A stretch of DNA of 31,789 nucleotides, taken from NCBI GenBank assembly GCA_934675115.1, contig CAKUPH010000017.1, positions 1 to 31,789 of the forward strand, given 5' to 3'. This DNA is from an uncultured Oscillospiraceae bacterium (GTDB taxonomy: Bacteria > Bacillota > Clostridia > Oscillospirales > Oscillospiraceae). Both the position numbers and the translations under genes were made by a program. This document shows positions 15,920-24,184 of this stretch, piece by piece. A model generated the notes under the pieces. It saw only the letters and a list, made by a program, of their open reading frames with translations. It ran no database searches and had not been told where the DNA came from. The number at the start of each line of letters is the position of its first letter. Position 1 is the first letter of the stretch.

Positions 15920-16792
15920 TTATCTGTGCTTGCCCATGAAGAACAGCGCCACGCAGCCCGGGCCTGTATGGGCGCCGATGACGGGGCCGATGCTGTTGAT
16001 GATGATCTCCTTGACGCCGTAGCGGCGCTTGACCTCGTCGGCCACAAACTGGGCGTCCTCCAGACAGGCGCTGTTGCTGATATACATGGTCTGGGACGCG
16101 GGATCCTCGGCAAGCTCGCCGACTTTGTCCGCCAGCGCCAGCAGGGATGCCTTGCGGCCCCGGGCCTTGGACACATTGATGAGGTGCCCCTCGTCGTCCA
16201 TGTGCATCACCGGCTTGATCTGGAGCATGGAGCCCACCAGCGCGGTGGCGGCGGACACGCGGCCGCCCTTTTTCAGGAAAAACAGGTCGTTGACGGTGAA
16301 CCAGTGGCACTGGCGCAGCTTGTTCTGCTCCGTCCAGTCCCGGACCTCCTCAATGGTCTTGCCGTCCAGCCGCAGCTGGGCCGCCTGCGCCACCAGCATC
16401 CCCTGACCCAGCGAGGCGGACAGGGTGTCCACCACGAACACCTTCCGGTCGGGGAACTGAGCGGCCAGCTCGTCGCCGGCGATCTTGAAGGAGTTGTAGG
16501 TGGTGGACAGGCCGGAGGAGAAGGCCAGCACCAGCACGTCCCGGCCCTCCTGAAGGATAGGCTCCAGCACCTCGGCGGCCTGACCGACGTTGACGGCGTT
16601 GGTGGTGGCCATCTGGCCCTGCTTCTGCCGGCTGTAGAACTCCTCGGGGCTCATTTCCCGGTTGTCGGGGTAGTTGTGATATGTCTCATCGCCCATGATG
16701 AAGGCCAGGGGCGCGACGTGCAGCTCCAGCTTCCGGACCAGCTCGTCGGGCAGGTCGCAGGAAGAGTCGGTAACAATAACGAAGTCGTTCAT
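15920..16792 (-). CDS. DegV family fatty-acid-binding protein
   Basis: A 290-residue DegV protein. The family binds long-chain fatty acids; related proteins (FakB) present fatty acid to a kinase for phosphorylation and lipid synthesis. Conserved parts: TDSSCDLP (8-15), the FSSGLSTTYNS loop that contacts the carboxylate, the GGRVSAATALVG stretch, and the end IGPVIGAHTGPGCVALFF. The ATG at 16792 is set by GGAGG just upstream (16800-16804 on the complement); longer in-frame starts reach into the neighbouring gene. It follows the DUF1836 gene by 49 bases on the same strand, so the two are likely co-transcribed. No kinase gene is in view. Confidence 0.93.
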   Translation of the reverse strand: MNDFVIVTDSSCDLPDELVRKLELHVAPLAFIMGDETYHNYPDNREMSPEEFYSRQKQGQMATTNAVNVGQAAEVLEPILQEGRDVLVLAFSSGLSTTYNSFKIAGDELAAQFPDRKVFVVDTLSASLGQGMLVAQAAQLRLDGKTIEEVRDWTEQNKLRQCHWFTVNDLFFLKKGGRVSAATALVGSMLQIKPVMHMDDEGHLINVSKARGRKASLLALADKVGELAEDPASQTMYISNSACLEDAQFVADEVKRRYGVKEIIINSIGPVIGAHTGPGCVALFFMGKHR

Positions 16793-16841
16793 GGTGGTTT
16801 CCTCCAAAGAAATATATTGAAGGCGCGTGACGCGCCAATGC

Positions 16842-17381
16842 TCACTTTTTCTTGCCCTTGTCCAGCAGGTCGCTCTTGCCCTCCCGCTGGGCCATGATGG
16901 CCAGCACCCGGCGGCAGGCAAGGCCGTCGGCATAGCTGCGCAGGGCGAGGGCCAGCACCAGCTTGGGCAGGTCGTGGTCGGTGGTGTTCTCGTCCAGCTG
17001 CACTGCCGTCTCGGTGAGGGCGCGGTCCAGCGTCTCGCAGAAGAAGTCGTACAGCCGCTTGCTGTCCCGGCCCTCCTGCCCGATGGCCACCAGCGCCCGC
17101 ATCTCCCGGACGGACAGCACCTGCTTCATGGCGGAGATGGACGTGAGGTACGCCAGATGCTCCTGATCGTACTTTTTCCCGTTGGCCCGGGCCAGCAGGC
17201 CGTCCTTGATATAGTTGTTGATCATGGCGGGGGTCAGGCCCTCCCCGTCCTCAAAGGAGATAAGCTGACGTGACAGGTAGGACACCACCTGATCCATATA
17301 CAGCGGGATGTCGGGCAGATTCTCCCAGCCGTCGGGCCGCTCCCGCATCAGTCGTTCCTTCAGTTCTGCCAGCTCTTCCAT
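16842..17381 (-). CDS. DUF1836 domain protein, probable DNA-binding regulator
   Basis: A 179-residue cytoplasmic protein. The N-terminal half carries the DUF1836 pattern: LPDIPLYMDQVVSYLSRQL, then GLTPAMINNYIKDGLLARANGKKYDQEHLAYL, which looks like a MerR-like winged helix (NNYIK..GL). The C-terminal half is helical. The family is widespread in Firmicutes and lacks a defined role; the helix-turn-helix suggests regulation. Upstream GGAGGAGG supports the ATG at 17381. It heads an operon with degV, which may be its target. The last residues are a lysine-rich tail (DKGKKK). Confidence 0.85.
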   Translation of the reverse strand: MEELAELKERLMRERPDGWENLPDIPLYMDQVVSYLSRQLISFEDGEGLTPAMINNYIKDGLLARANGKKYDQEHLAYLTSISAMKQVLSVREMRALVAIGQEGRDSKRLYDFFCETLDRALTETAVQLDENTTDHDLPKLVLALALRSYADGLACRRVLAIMAQREGKSDLLDKGKKK

Positions 17382-17415
17382 GGGCGGAAAGCCTCCTCCA
17401 AATCTTGTATCAAAA

Positions 17416-17444
17416 ATTATATCATATGATTTTCATCCCGTAAA
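17416..17444 (-). promoter_or_regulatory. Promoter of the DUF1836-degV operon
   Basis: On the - strand a perfect TATAAT (17416-17421) follows TTTACG (17439-17444) with 17-base spacing. The start codon lies about 35 bases beyond the -10. No other AT-rich hexamer pair fits as well. Confidence 0.65.
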
Positions 17445-17474
17445 CCCCCAAATGCAAGAACCTGCCGCCCGCAC

Positions 17475-17504
17475 TTGCGCCGGACGGGGCCGGTGTGGTA
17501 CACT
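17475..17504 (+). promoter_or_regulatory. Possible promoter of the DUF4317 gene
   Basis: TTGCGC (17475-17480) and TACACT (17499-17504), spacing 18, each match four consensus positions. It is the best candidate in a GC-rich stretch before the gene. Confidence 0.3.
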
Positions 17505-17569
17505 GTTTGAGCGGGCCCCGGCGCGATTTGCGCTCCGGCGGCCATTTTATCCGCAAAAGAGGGATACCC

Positions 17570-18700
17570 ATGAATGAAAAAGAGATCGCGGAGCTTCGCC
17601 GCCGCTTCAAGCCCGATAAAAACAGCATCACCCACATCTACGGCTGCTACGTGGGGGAGACACGGCAGATCGTCTCCCAGTTTGACCAGTCCGTGGCCCT
17701 GCTGCCTCAGGAGGAGACGGAGCGGCTGCTGGGCCTTCTGAAAAAGTCCCTGTCCGGCACCCAGGGGAAAAACCTGCTGGATATCGTGTTCTCCACCATG
17801 CAGGTGGCGGACAGCGACGAGCACCGGCTGCTCATGAAGCTCCGGGACACCATGCTGGAGGACGAATCCGTCCGGGCGGAGCTGTACGAGAAGATCATCG
17901 GCTCCCTCCAGATCGAGGGCAACTACCTCATCCTGCTGGCCTACGACAGCTACGACGTGCCCTACCGCTCCAAGGACGACGAGGAGCAGGAGGACGCGGG
18001 CAGCGAGGTGTTCCGGTACATCCTCTGCGCCGTCTGCCCGGTGAAGCCCACCAAGCCCGCCCTGAGCTACTTCGTGTACGAAAACGCCTTCCACACGCTG
18101 GAGCCGGACTGGATCGTCTCCCCGCCGGAGACGGGCTTCCTGTTCCCGGCCTTTGACGACCGGAGCACCAATATTTACAGCGCCCTCTACTACTCCCGGG
18201 ACATCGGGGATATCCATCAGGAGCTGGTGGACACCCTGTTCAGGGTAGACCCCCTCATGCCCGCGGCGGAACAGAAGGAAAATTTCCGCTCCATTCTGGG
18301 GGAGACGCTGGAGGACGACTGCAAATTCGAGGTGGTGCAGGCCGTCCGGGACCAGATGTGCGGCTTGATCGAGGAGCACAAGGCCAGCAAGACCCCGGAG
18401 CCGCTGACCCTCAGCAAGGGGGCCATGAAGTCGGTGCTGCGGGGCTGCGGCGTGGCCGCCCGGCACGTGGACGCCTTCGACCGGCGGTATGACGAGACCT
18501 TCGGCGCGGACGCGGCCCTCGCCCCCCGGAATGTGGTGGACACCAACGTGGTGGAGGTCAAGACCCCCGACGTGACCATCAAGGTCAACCCCCAGCGGGC
18601 GGATCTGGTGGAGACCCGCATCATCGACGGCGGCAAGTACATCCTCATCCGCGCCGAGGACGGGGTTGAGGTCAACGGCGTGCCCGTGCGCATCGAGTGA
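17570..18700 (+). CDS. DUF4317 family protein
   Basis: A 376-residue soluble protein that matches DUF4317, a family common in clostridia and without a known function. The opening MNEKEIAELRRRFKPDKNSITHIYGCYV and the next segment (GETRQIVSQFDQS) are the recognisable parts. The C-terminus ends in a beta-rich domain (KTPDVTIKVNPQRADLVETRII and KYILIRAEDGVEVNGVPV). It has no signal peptide or membrane segment. The ATG at 17570 is favoured over an in-frame start at 17495, which would lie inside the candidate promoter; AAAAGAGGG lies upstream. It is divergent from the DUF1836 gene. Role unknown. Confidence 0.85.
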   Translation: MNEKEIAELRRRFKPDKNSITHIYGCYVGETRQIVSQFDQSVALLPQEETERLLGLLKKSLSGTQGKNLLDIVFSTMQVADSDEHRLLMKLRDTMLEDESVRAELYEKIIGSLQIEGNYLILLAYDSYDVPYRSKDDEEQEDAGSEVFRYILCAVCPVKPTKPALSYFVYENAFHTLEPDWIVSPPETGFLFPAFDDRSTNIYSALYYSRDIGDIHQELVDTLFRVDPLMPAAEQKENFRSILGETLEDDCKFEVVQAVRDQMCGLIEEHKASKTPEPLTLSKGAMKSVLRGCGVAARHVDAFDRRYDETFGADAALAPRNVVDTNVVEVKTPDVTIKVNPQRADLVETRIIDGGKYILIRAEDGVEVNGVPVRIE

Positions 18701-18768
18701 GGACACAGCTGCCCATCCGGCACGACTACCCCGACCGGGATTCTATCCTCTATATGCTGGACCTCTGA
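18697..18768 (+). pseudogene. Coding-like 23-codon tail coupled to the DUF4317 stop
   Basis: A GTG overlapping the DUF4317 TGA (GTGA) opens 23 codons ending at TGA 18766-18768, just before the terminator. The peptide (contains LPIRHDYPDRDSILYMLDL) looks protein-like and most of its last 16 codons end in G or C. It could be the remnant of a deleted downstream gene or a real micropeptide. I recognise no family. Confidence 0.3.
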
Positions 18769-18771
18769 AAA

Positions 18772-18812
18772 AACAAATCCCCGCCACGTATCACGTGGCG
18801 GGGATTTGTTGT
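18772..18812. terminator. Bidirectional terminator between the DUF4317 and transketolase genes
   Basis: An 18-base perfect stem (18772-18789 with 18793-18810) with a 3-base loop. A-run before it and T-rich sequence after it let it work for both converging genes. Confidence 0.92.
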
Positions 18813-18819
18813 CTTTTCC

Positions 18820-19764
18820 TTACTTCTTCAGCGCCAGAGCCTTGCGGACGGACTCCGCGATGCCGTCAGCGGTGAGGCCGTAGGCGGCCAGCACCTTCTT
18901 GGCGGCCCCGGAGCGGCCGAACTCGTCGTTGACGCCATGGCGCACCACGGGGACGGGGCAGCCGGCGGACACGCACTCGCACACGGCGGAGCCGAGGCCG
19001 CCGATGACGTTGGCCTCCTCGCTGGTGACGATGGCCCCGGTCTCCCGGGCAGCCTTGAGCACCAGCTCCTCGTCCAGCGGCTTGATGGTGTGCATGTCGA
19101 TGACCCGGACGGAAACGCCCTCGGCCTTGAGGGCGTCGGCGGCCTTTACCGCCTCCTGCACCATCATGCCGGCGGCGATGACAGTGACGTCGGAGCCGTC
19201 CCGGAGGGTGACGCCCTTGCCCAGCTCAAACTGATAGCCGGGCACCTCGTCGGTGACGGAGTCCACCGCCAGACGGCCCAGACGCATATAGGCGGGGCCT
19301 TCATAGTCCAGCAGAGCCTTGACGGCGGCGCGCATCTCGGGGCCGTCGCAGGGGGAGACCACCAGCATGCCGGGGATGGCCCGCATGATGGCGTAGTCCT
19401 CGATGCACTGGTGGGTGGCGCCGTCCTCGCCCACGGACAGGCCGCCGTGAGAGCCGATGACCTTTACGTTCAGCCGGGGATAGGCGATAGAGTTGCGCAC
19501 CTGCTCCCACGCGCGCCCCGCGGCGAACATGGCGAAGGAGTTGATGAAGGGCTTCTTGCCGCAGGCGGCAAGCCCGGCGGCGATGCCGGCCATGTCGGCC
19601 TCGGCAATGCCGATGTTGAAGAACCGCTCGGGGCAGACCTCGGCGAACTTCTTGCTCATGGTGGAGCCGGACAGGTCGGCGTCCAGCACCACGAGATCAG
19701 GGTAGTCCTTGGCCAGAGCGGCCAGCGCCTCGCCGTAAGCGGCGCGGGTAGCGATATTTTCCAT
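18820..19764 (-). CDS. Transketolase, C-terminal subunit
   Basis: A 314-residue protein equal to the second half of transketolase: a pyrimidine-binding domain with the catalytic glutamate in FNIGIAEADMAGIAAGLA and the phosphate-contact region SHGGLSVGEDGATHQ, then the C-terminal fold (KPLDEELVLKAARETG, VIGGLGSAV). With the upstream subunit it makes a thiamine-diphosphate enzyme that moves two-carbon units in the pentose phosphate pathway. Two-gene transketolases are usual in clostridia and archaea, so the split is not a frameshift. The ATG at 19764 is one base after the first subunit's stop, implying coupled translation. Confidence 0.95.
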   Translation of the reverse strand: MENIATRAAYGEALAALAKDYPDLVVLDADLSGSTMSKKFAEVCPERFFNIGIAEADMAGIAAGLAACGKKPFINSFAMFAAGRAWEQVRNSIAYPRLNVKVIGSHGGLSVGEDGATHQCIEDYAIMRAIPGMLVVSPCDGPEMRAAVKALLDYEGPAYMRLGRLAVDSVTDEVPGYQFELGKGVTLRDGSDVTVIAAGMMVQEAVKAADALKAEGVSVRVIDMHTIKPLDEELVLKAARETGAIVTSEEANVIGGLGSAVCECVSAGCPVPVVRHGVNDEFGRSGAAKKVLAAYGLTADGIAESVRKALALKK

Positions 19765-19765
19765 G

Positions 19766-20602
19766 TTACTGCACCTCCAGTTCGGCGATCCGGGCCTCAA
19801 GCTCCGCCTTGGCCTGCTCGTACTGCTCGGCGTTGGGAGCCTTGCCGTGCCAGCCGGCGTTGTTCTCCATGAAGGACACGCCCTTGCCCTTGACGGTGGC
19901 GGCCAGAATGACGGTGGGCTGGCCCTTGACGGTCTTGGCCGCATCAAAGGCCTTCTGGATGGCGGCGTAGTCGTGGCCGTCGCACTTGATGACGTTCCAG
20001 CCGAAGGCGGCCCACTTCTGGTCCAGCGGCTCGGTGGGCATGACGTCGGCGGTCTTGCCGTCGATCTGCAGGCCGTTGACGTCCACCACGGCGCAGAGGT
20101 TGTCCAGCTTGAACTTGGCGGCGGCCATGGCGGCCTCCCAGATCTGGCCCTCCTCCAGCTCGCCGTCGCCCATGACGGCGTACACGCGGTAGTCCTTATT
20201 GTCCATCTTGCCCGCCAGCGCCATGCCCACGGCGGCGGACAGGCCCTGTCCCAGAGAGCCGGTGGACATGTCCACGCCGCGGACGTGGTGCATTTCCGCG
20301 TGGCCAGACATGTGGCCGTCGATGGAGCGGAACATCTTCAGCTCCTCGGCGGGGAAAAAGCCCCGCAGCGCCAGCGTGGGGTACAGGGCGGGGGTGCAGT
20401 GGCCCTTGGAGAGGACGAAGCGGTCCCGGTCGGCCTTATGGGGATCGGCGGGGTCCACGTTCATCACGTTCTGATAGAGAACGGTCAGGATGTCCATGGC
20501 GGAGAAGGAGCCGCCCAGATGTCCGGAGGCGGCGCCATACACCATGTCCAGGCCCATGAGCCGTCCGCGGGCGGCGGTGAGGGCCAGCTGTTTGGTGTCC
20601 AT
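19766..20602 (-). CDS. Transketolase, N-terminal subunit
   Basis: A 278-residue thiamine-diphosphate-binding half of transketolase. ASGHLGGSFSAMDIL and SKGHCTPALYP carry conserved histidines, TGSLGQGLSAAVGMAL follows, and the ThDP/Mg2+ motif is GDGELEEGQIWEAA with the downstream N in VDVNGLQ. The ATG at 20602 is taken as start; an adjacent TTG at 20605 is also possible, since the AAAGGA site lies rather far from the ATG (about 13 bases). It is first in the two-gene unit and has its own promoter. Confidence 0.95.
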   Translation of the reverse strand: MDTKQLALTAARGRLMGLDMVYGAASGHLGGSFSAMDILTVLYQNVMNVDPADPHKADRDRFVLSKGHCTPALYPTLALRGFFPAEELKMFRSIDGHMSGHAEMHHVRGVDMSTGSLGQGLSAAVGMALAGKMDNKDYRVYAVMGDGELEEGQIWEAAMAAAKFKLDNLCAVVDVNGLQIDGKTADVMPTEPLDQKWAAFGWNVIKCDGHDYAAIQKAFDAAKTVKGQPTVILAATVKGKGVSFMENNAGWHGKAPNAEQYEQAKAELEARIAELEVQ

Positions 20603-20653
20603 CAAATCAATACATTCCTTTCATCGGGCCGTGCGCCCGGTCAGATCATATCC

Positions 20654-20682
20654 ATTTTACCCAATGATACCCGTCATTGCAA
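20654..20682 (-). promoter_or_regulatory. Promoter of the transketolase pair
   Basis: On the - strand TTGCAA (20677-20682) and TAAAAT (20654-20659) are 17 bases apart, matching four and five consensus positions, about 50 bases before the start codon. A small CGATTT/AAATCG inverted repeat lies further upstream (about 20695-20716), at the end of the ltaS-like gene; I could not assign a strong terminator there. Confidence 0.6.
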
Positions 20683-20738
20683 TGGGCAATTCACCCGATT
20701 TTCCTCCGAAATCGCCCGGTTATCTCTCCGGCGGCGGC

Positions 20739-22601
20739 TCAGTCGGAAAACTGGGTGGCCCGGTAGTACTCAAGGCCCCGGAACTGCCGGATAAGCGCCC
20801 GCTGCTCGTCGGTGAGCTCGCTGGTCAGCGTTCCGCCGGCGGTGATGACCCGGCCGGTATCGTGGATGACGGGCAGCGCGCCGTACACCGGGCGGAGAGC
20901 CTGCATATACGCGTCCCCCGTCCAGTCCAGCTTGTCGAAGAGATGAGCCATGAGGAAGCAGGGGGAGATGTCCGGCCCCTCGCCGGTGAAATCGAAGTCC
21001 AGCACCTCCCTGGCCGCATCGTTGGCCCAGATGAGGTAGCGGGTGGACCAGTAGTTGTAGAAGCCCTCCTCGGTGGACTGGTCAAGGTTCACGCCCAGCG
21101 CCTGATAGACGGTGCTGCCGTTGCCCAGCCACGGCTTGTGGTCGCCGAACACGATGAGGATCACCGGCTCGTCCAAATCCCGGAACTCATCCACCATCCG
21201 GCTCAGCCGCTCCTGCGTGTCCTTCACGGAGCCGAGGTAGTTTGCCAGAATGGTGCGGGACTCGTCGTCCAGCTCCCGGTTGCCCACAAGGTCGTCCACC
21301 TCGCCCCACCAGCATTCCTCGCCGGAGTAGGGGCCGTGTCCCTGATAGGACACGGAGAAGGAGAACTGGGGCGTGCCGCTTTTGATGCGGGTCAGCAGGT
21401 CCTCGGTGAGCTTGGGCATAAAAATACTGTCGTAGGCCACATCGTCACCGGAGAACTGGCCGTAATAGTTTTCCACAAAGCGGTAGGACTCAAAGCCCAG
21501 ATAGGTATTGACGTTCTTCCGGTTGTAGAACCAGTCGAAGCAGGGATGGTCGCCGGAGGTCTCGTACCCCTGATTTTTGAAGTACCAGACGTAGGAGCTG
21601 GTGTCCCGCCGCCAGTTGTACTGGGTGGACACGCCGGTGAGAAAGGCCCGCTCGGTGTTTACGGTGCCGCCGGCAAAAATATTGGTGATGAGGTTGCCGG
21701 TGTAGCTCTCGTCCTCCAGCGCGTGATAGGCGGCGTACACCTCCGGGGCCGCCTCCACGCCGTCGATGCGGGAAAAGTCGGCGAAGGCCTCCAGCATGAT
21801 GCCCACCACGCTGACCTTCTGGTCCGCCGGGATGTCCCCGTCCTCGTATCCGTCCAGCAGCGCCGCCGTCTCCTTTTTATTGTACCCCTCCGGCGCGGCG
21901 GGGAAGGCGTCGGTGACGGAGTGGAGGAAGGGATACATGCTCCCCCGGGAGAGGAACTGCTGGGTGTCCGACCACTGGCTGAGCCGGTCGAGGTTCACCG
22001 CCGTTTTCGCATACAGGCTGTCGCTGAGGTAGGGCTTCGCGCCGAGGCCGCCGATGAGCAGCACCGCCGCCAGCGTGATGAGCCGCACCCGGCCGGAGGG
22101 CTTTCCCCGGACGAGGAAGAACAGGAACAGGAAGCCGCCCGCGGCGCACAGCAGCACCAGCGCCAGCCGGAGGTTGAGGAACAGGCTGTAATTCCCGGCC
22201 ATTTTGCCCGCCTCGCCCAGAATGAACAGGTCGGCGAAGAGCACCGGGTCATCCCGGAAGCTGAGCTTGTAGTAGTTGCCGAAGGCCAGCAGCAGGGTGG
22301 GGACCGCCCCGAAGAGATAAGCCGCCCACGGCCGCCCGGTGGCCGCCCAGCCCAGCGCCATGAGCAGCGCCACCGGCAGCAGGTTCAGCAGGAACAGCAC
22401 CGGGTGGGTGAAGTAACCCACGAACACCGACAGGGCATACGGACCCGGGGCCAGCAGCAGCATGACCCCCGTGACCCCCGCCGCCGCGCACAGCAGGATC
22501 AGGATATTCCACAGCCAGAAGGCCGCCCGGCGGCCCCGGGTCAGCTGGCTGTCCGGCCGCTTCTGGAAGAGGAAGGGCCGGGAGGCTTCAGAAATTTTCA
22601 T
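20739..22601 (-). CDS. LTA synthase family membrane sulfatase-fold phosphotransferase
   Basis: A 620-residue membrane enzyme. The first about 210 residues hold five membrane segments, followed by a linker and an extracellular alkaline-phosphatase/sulfatase-fold domain (PF00884). The catalytic threonine is T313 in FAGGTVNTE, with E317 four residues on, as in the T-x-x-x-E of LtaS. A late metal site reads [10 protein letters not shown]. The family transfers glycerol phosphate from phosphatidylglycerol to build lipoteichoic acid or decorates other envelope polymers; paralogues exist, so polymer and donor are uncertain. AAGGAG eight bases upstream supports the ATG at 22601. It diverges from arcA and appears to stand alone. 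Confidence 0.9.
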   Translation of the reverse strand: MKISEASRPFLFQKRPDSQLTRGRRAAFWLWNILILLCAAAGVTGVMLLLAPGPYALSVFVGYFTHPVLFLLNLLPVALLMALGWAATGRPWAAYLFGAVPTLLLAFGNYYKLSFRDDPVLFADLFILGEAGKMAGNYSLFLNLRLALVLLCAAGGFLFLFFLVRGKPSGRVRLITLAAVLLIGGLGAKPYLSDSLYAKTAVNLDRLSQWSDTQQFLSRGSMYPFLHSVTDAFPAAPEGYNKKETAALLDGYEDGDIPADQKVSVVGIMLEAFADFSRIDGVEAAPEVYAAYHALEDESYTGNLITNIFAGGTVNTERAFLTGVSTQYNWRRDTSSYVWYFKNQGYETSGDHPCFDWFYNRKNVNTYLGFESYRFVENYYGQFSGDDVAYDSIFMPKLTEDLLTRIKSGTPQFSFSVSYQGHGPYSGEECWWGEVDDLVGNRELDDESRTILANYLGSVKDTQERLSRMVDEFRDLDEPVILIVFGDHKPWLGNGSTVYQALGVNLDQSTEEGFYNYWSTRYLIWANDAAREVLDFDFTGEGPDISPCFLMAHLFDKLDWTGDAYMQALRPVYGALPVIHDTGRVITAGGTLTSELTDEQRALIRQFRGLEYYRATQFSD

Positions 22602-22653
22602 GGAAAAGGTCTCCTTGGGAAAAATATCGCGCGCAATGCGCATACCGCCTTGC

Positions 22654-22662
22654 ATCATAACA
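22654..22662 (-). promoter_or_regulatory. Extended -10 promoter element for the LtaS-like gene
   Basis: On the - strand the sequence is TGTTATGAT, an extended -10 (TGn plus TATGAT), about 55 bases before the start codon. The -35 region 17 bases upstream (TTTATT) is poor, as often seen with extended -10 promoters. Confidence 0.45.
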
Positions 22663-22727
22663 CAGATCCCGCCGGAAATAAATTTAATTCGACAAAAAAT
22701 CTGCCCCAATTTTTTGACGGGGCGGCA

Positions 22728-22740
22728 GACTGTGACAGTC
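22728..22740. promoter_or_regulatory. Palindrome upstream of arcA, possible operator
   Basis: GACTGTGACAGTC is a perfect inverted repeat of six bases around one central base, about 80 bases before the arcA start. It does not resemble the classical ArgR box (AT-rich TNTGAATAATTATTCA type). I found no convincing arcA promoter hexamers nearby. Function uncertain. Confidence 0.35.
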
Positions 22741-22818
22741 CGCGGGCGTTTTTCCTCCGCCGTACATAAAAAATTCCAAACCGGGCAAATTAACCGCATC
22801 CATGAAAGGAGTGATGGC

Positions 22819-24042
22819 ATGAACCAGCCAGCCATTGACGTGCGCAGCGAGATCGGCCCGCTCCGGCGGGTGCTGCTCCACCGGCCGGGCCGGGAGCTGG
22901 AGAACCTGATGCCGGAGTATATCGAGCGCCTGCTGTTTGACGACATTCCCTACCTGAAGATCGCCCGGGAGGAGCACGACGCCTTCTGCGACCTGCTGCG
23001 GCAGAACGGGGCGGAGGTGGTGTACCTCACCGACCTGACGGCGGAAGCCCTCGCCGACCCGGACGTAAAGGAACAGTTCCTCCGGGAGTATCTGGCGGAA
23101 GCGGGCGTCCGGGGGGAAAAGCGCACCGCCATGATATTGGAGTACTTCCGGAGCATGTCCACCAAAAACATGGTGGAAAAAATGATGGAGGGCGTCCGCA
23201 AGTCGGAGGTCCGGGGCTACGGCCGGAAAAACCTCACCGATTATCTGGACGACTACTACCCCTTCGTCCTCGACCCCATCCCCAACCTTTACTTCACCCG
23301 GGACCCCTTCGCCGCCATCGGCTCCGGCGTGTCCATCCACAAAATGTCCACCGTCACCCGCAGCCGGGAGACGCTGTTTGCCGAGTATATCTTCCGCCAT
23401 AACCCCCGGTATCAGGGGGTGCCCGTGTACTACGACCGGCGGGCGGACGCCTCGGTGGAGGGGGGCGACGTGCTGGTGCTCAGCGACAAGGTGGTGGCCG
23501 TGGGCATCTCACAGCGCACCCGGCCGTGGGCCATCGAGCAGCTGGCCAAGCGCCTGCTGGAGGAAAACACCGGCTTTGAAAAGGTGCTGGCCATCGACAT
23601 CCCCAAAAACCGTGCCTTCATGCATCTGGATACGGTGTTCACCATGGTGGACTACGACAAGTTCACCATGCACCCCAACATCACCGCCGATCTGCGGGTG
23701 TTCGTGCTGGAGGCGGGGGAGGGGGGCCATCTGGCTATCACCGAGGAGCACGACAGTCTGGAGAATATCCTCCGGGAGCACCTGCACCTCGACCGCGTGA
23801 CCCTCATCAAGTGCGGCGGCGGCTCGGTCATCGACGCCGCCCGGGAGCAGTGGAACGACGGCTCCAACACCTTCTGCCTCGCACCGGGCAAGGTGGTGGC
23901 GTACAGCCGCAACTACGTGACCAACCGGGTCATGGAGGACGCGGGCATCGAGGTGCTCACCATCCCCTCGTCGGAGCTGAGCCGGGGCCGGGGCGGCCCG
24001 CGGTGCATGACGATGCCGCTGGTAAGAGGGCGGATCAACTGA
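22819..24042 (+). CDS. arcA: Arginine deiminase
   Basis: A 407-residue enzyme converting arginine to citrulline and ammonia, the first step of the arginine deiminase pathway. The guanidino-modifying catalytic set is present: D162 in [10 protein letters not shown]214 in VEGGDV, H269 and D271 in MHLDTVFT, and nucleophile C396 in [12 protein letters not shown]. Length is normal. AAAGGAG at 22805-22811 sets the ATG at 22819; the frame is open far upstream but that part is antisense to the LtaS-like gene. It heads the operon arcA-argF-arcC-yfcC, which makes ATP from arginine during fermentation or acid stress. Confidence 0.97.
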   Translation: MNQPAIDVRSEIGPLRRVLLHRPGRELENLMPEYIERLLFDDIPYLKIAREEHDAFCDLLRQNGAEVVYLTDLTAEALADPDVKEQFLREYLAEAGVRGEKRTAMILEYFRSMSTKNMVEKMMEGVRKSEVRGYGRKNLTDYLDDYYPFVLDPIPNLYFTRDPFAAIGSGVSIHKMSTVTRSRETLFAEYIFRHNPRYQGVPVYYDRRADASVEGGDVLVLSDKVVAVGISQRTRPWAIEQLAKRLLEENTGFEKVLAIDIPKNRAFMHLDTVFTMVDYDKFTMHPNITADLRVFVLEAGEGGHLAITEEHDSLENILREHLHLDRVTLIKCGGGSVIDAAREQWNDGSNTFCLAPGKVVAYSRNYVTNRVMEDAGIEVLTIPSSELSRGRGGPRCMTMPLVRGRIN

Positions 24043-24065
24043 CGCAAAGCCGCCGGGCTTTAGAG

Positions 24066-24160
24066 CGGCACTGCTGCCGCGGCGAGGGCTGGGGCCACCT
24101 TTTTCGAATTCGCCGAAACCTCGGCGAATTCGTTCCAAAATCATCGCCGCTTTTCCGGCG
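24066..24160 (+). other. Hairpin cluster between arcA and argF
   Basis: The 142-base gap holds three hairpins: GCGGCA/TGCCGC (about 24066-24081), a 12-base perfect stem CGAATTCGCCGA/TCGGCGAATTCG (24105-24132), and a short CGCCG/CGGCG stem (about 24147-24162). None has a proper T-run after it. The arrangement could process or partly terminate the message, raising arcA over argF. The layout vaguely recalls the two structured elements near 27.6 kb and 29.7 kb but lacks their conserved motifs. Confidence 0.5.
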
Positions 24161-24184
24161 AATACGGAAAAAAGGAGATCAACA

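Noticed and set aside
18820..20602. Frameshifted transketolase
   Set aside because: Two-gene transketolase with separate starts and tight coupling is normal in clostridia; both halves are full-size.
22462..22818. N-terminal extension of arginine deiminase
   Set aside because: The frame is open upstream, but the normal ADI start and a good ribosome site are at 22819, and the extension overlaps the start of the LtaS-like gene in antisense.
24043..24184. Third copy of the structured element A/B
   Set aside because: Hairpin order is similar but the conserved motifs GAGAAGTG, CATGT and AACTCT are missing, so I do not count it as a copy.
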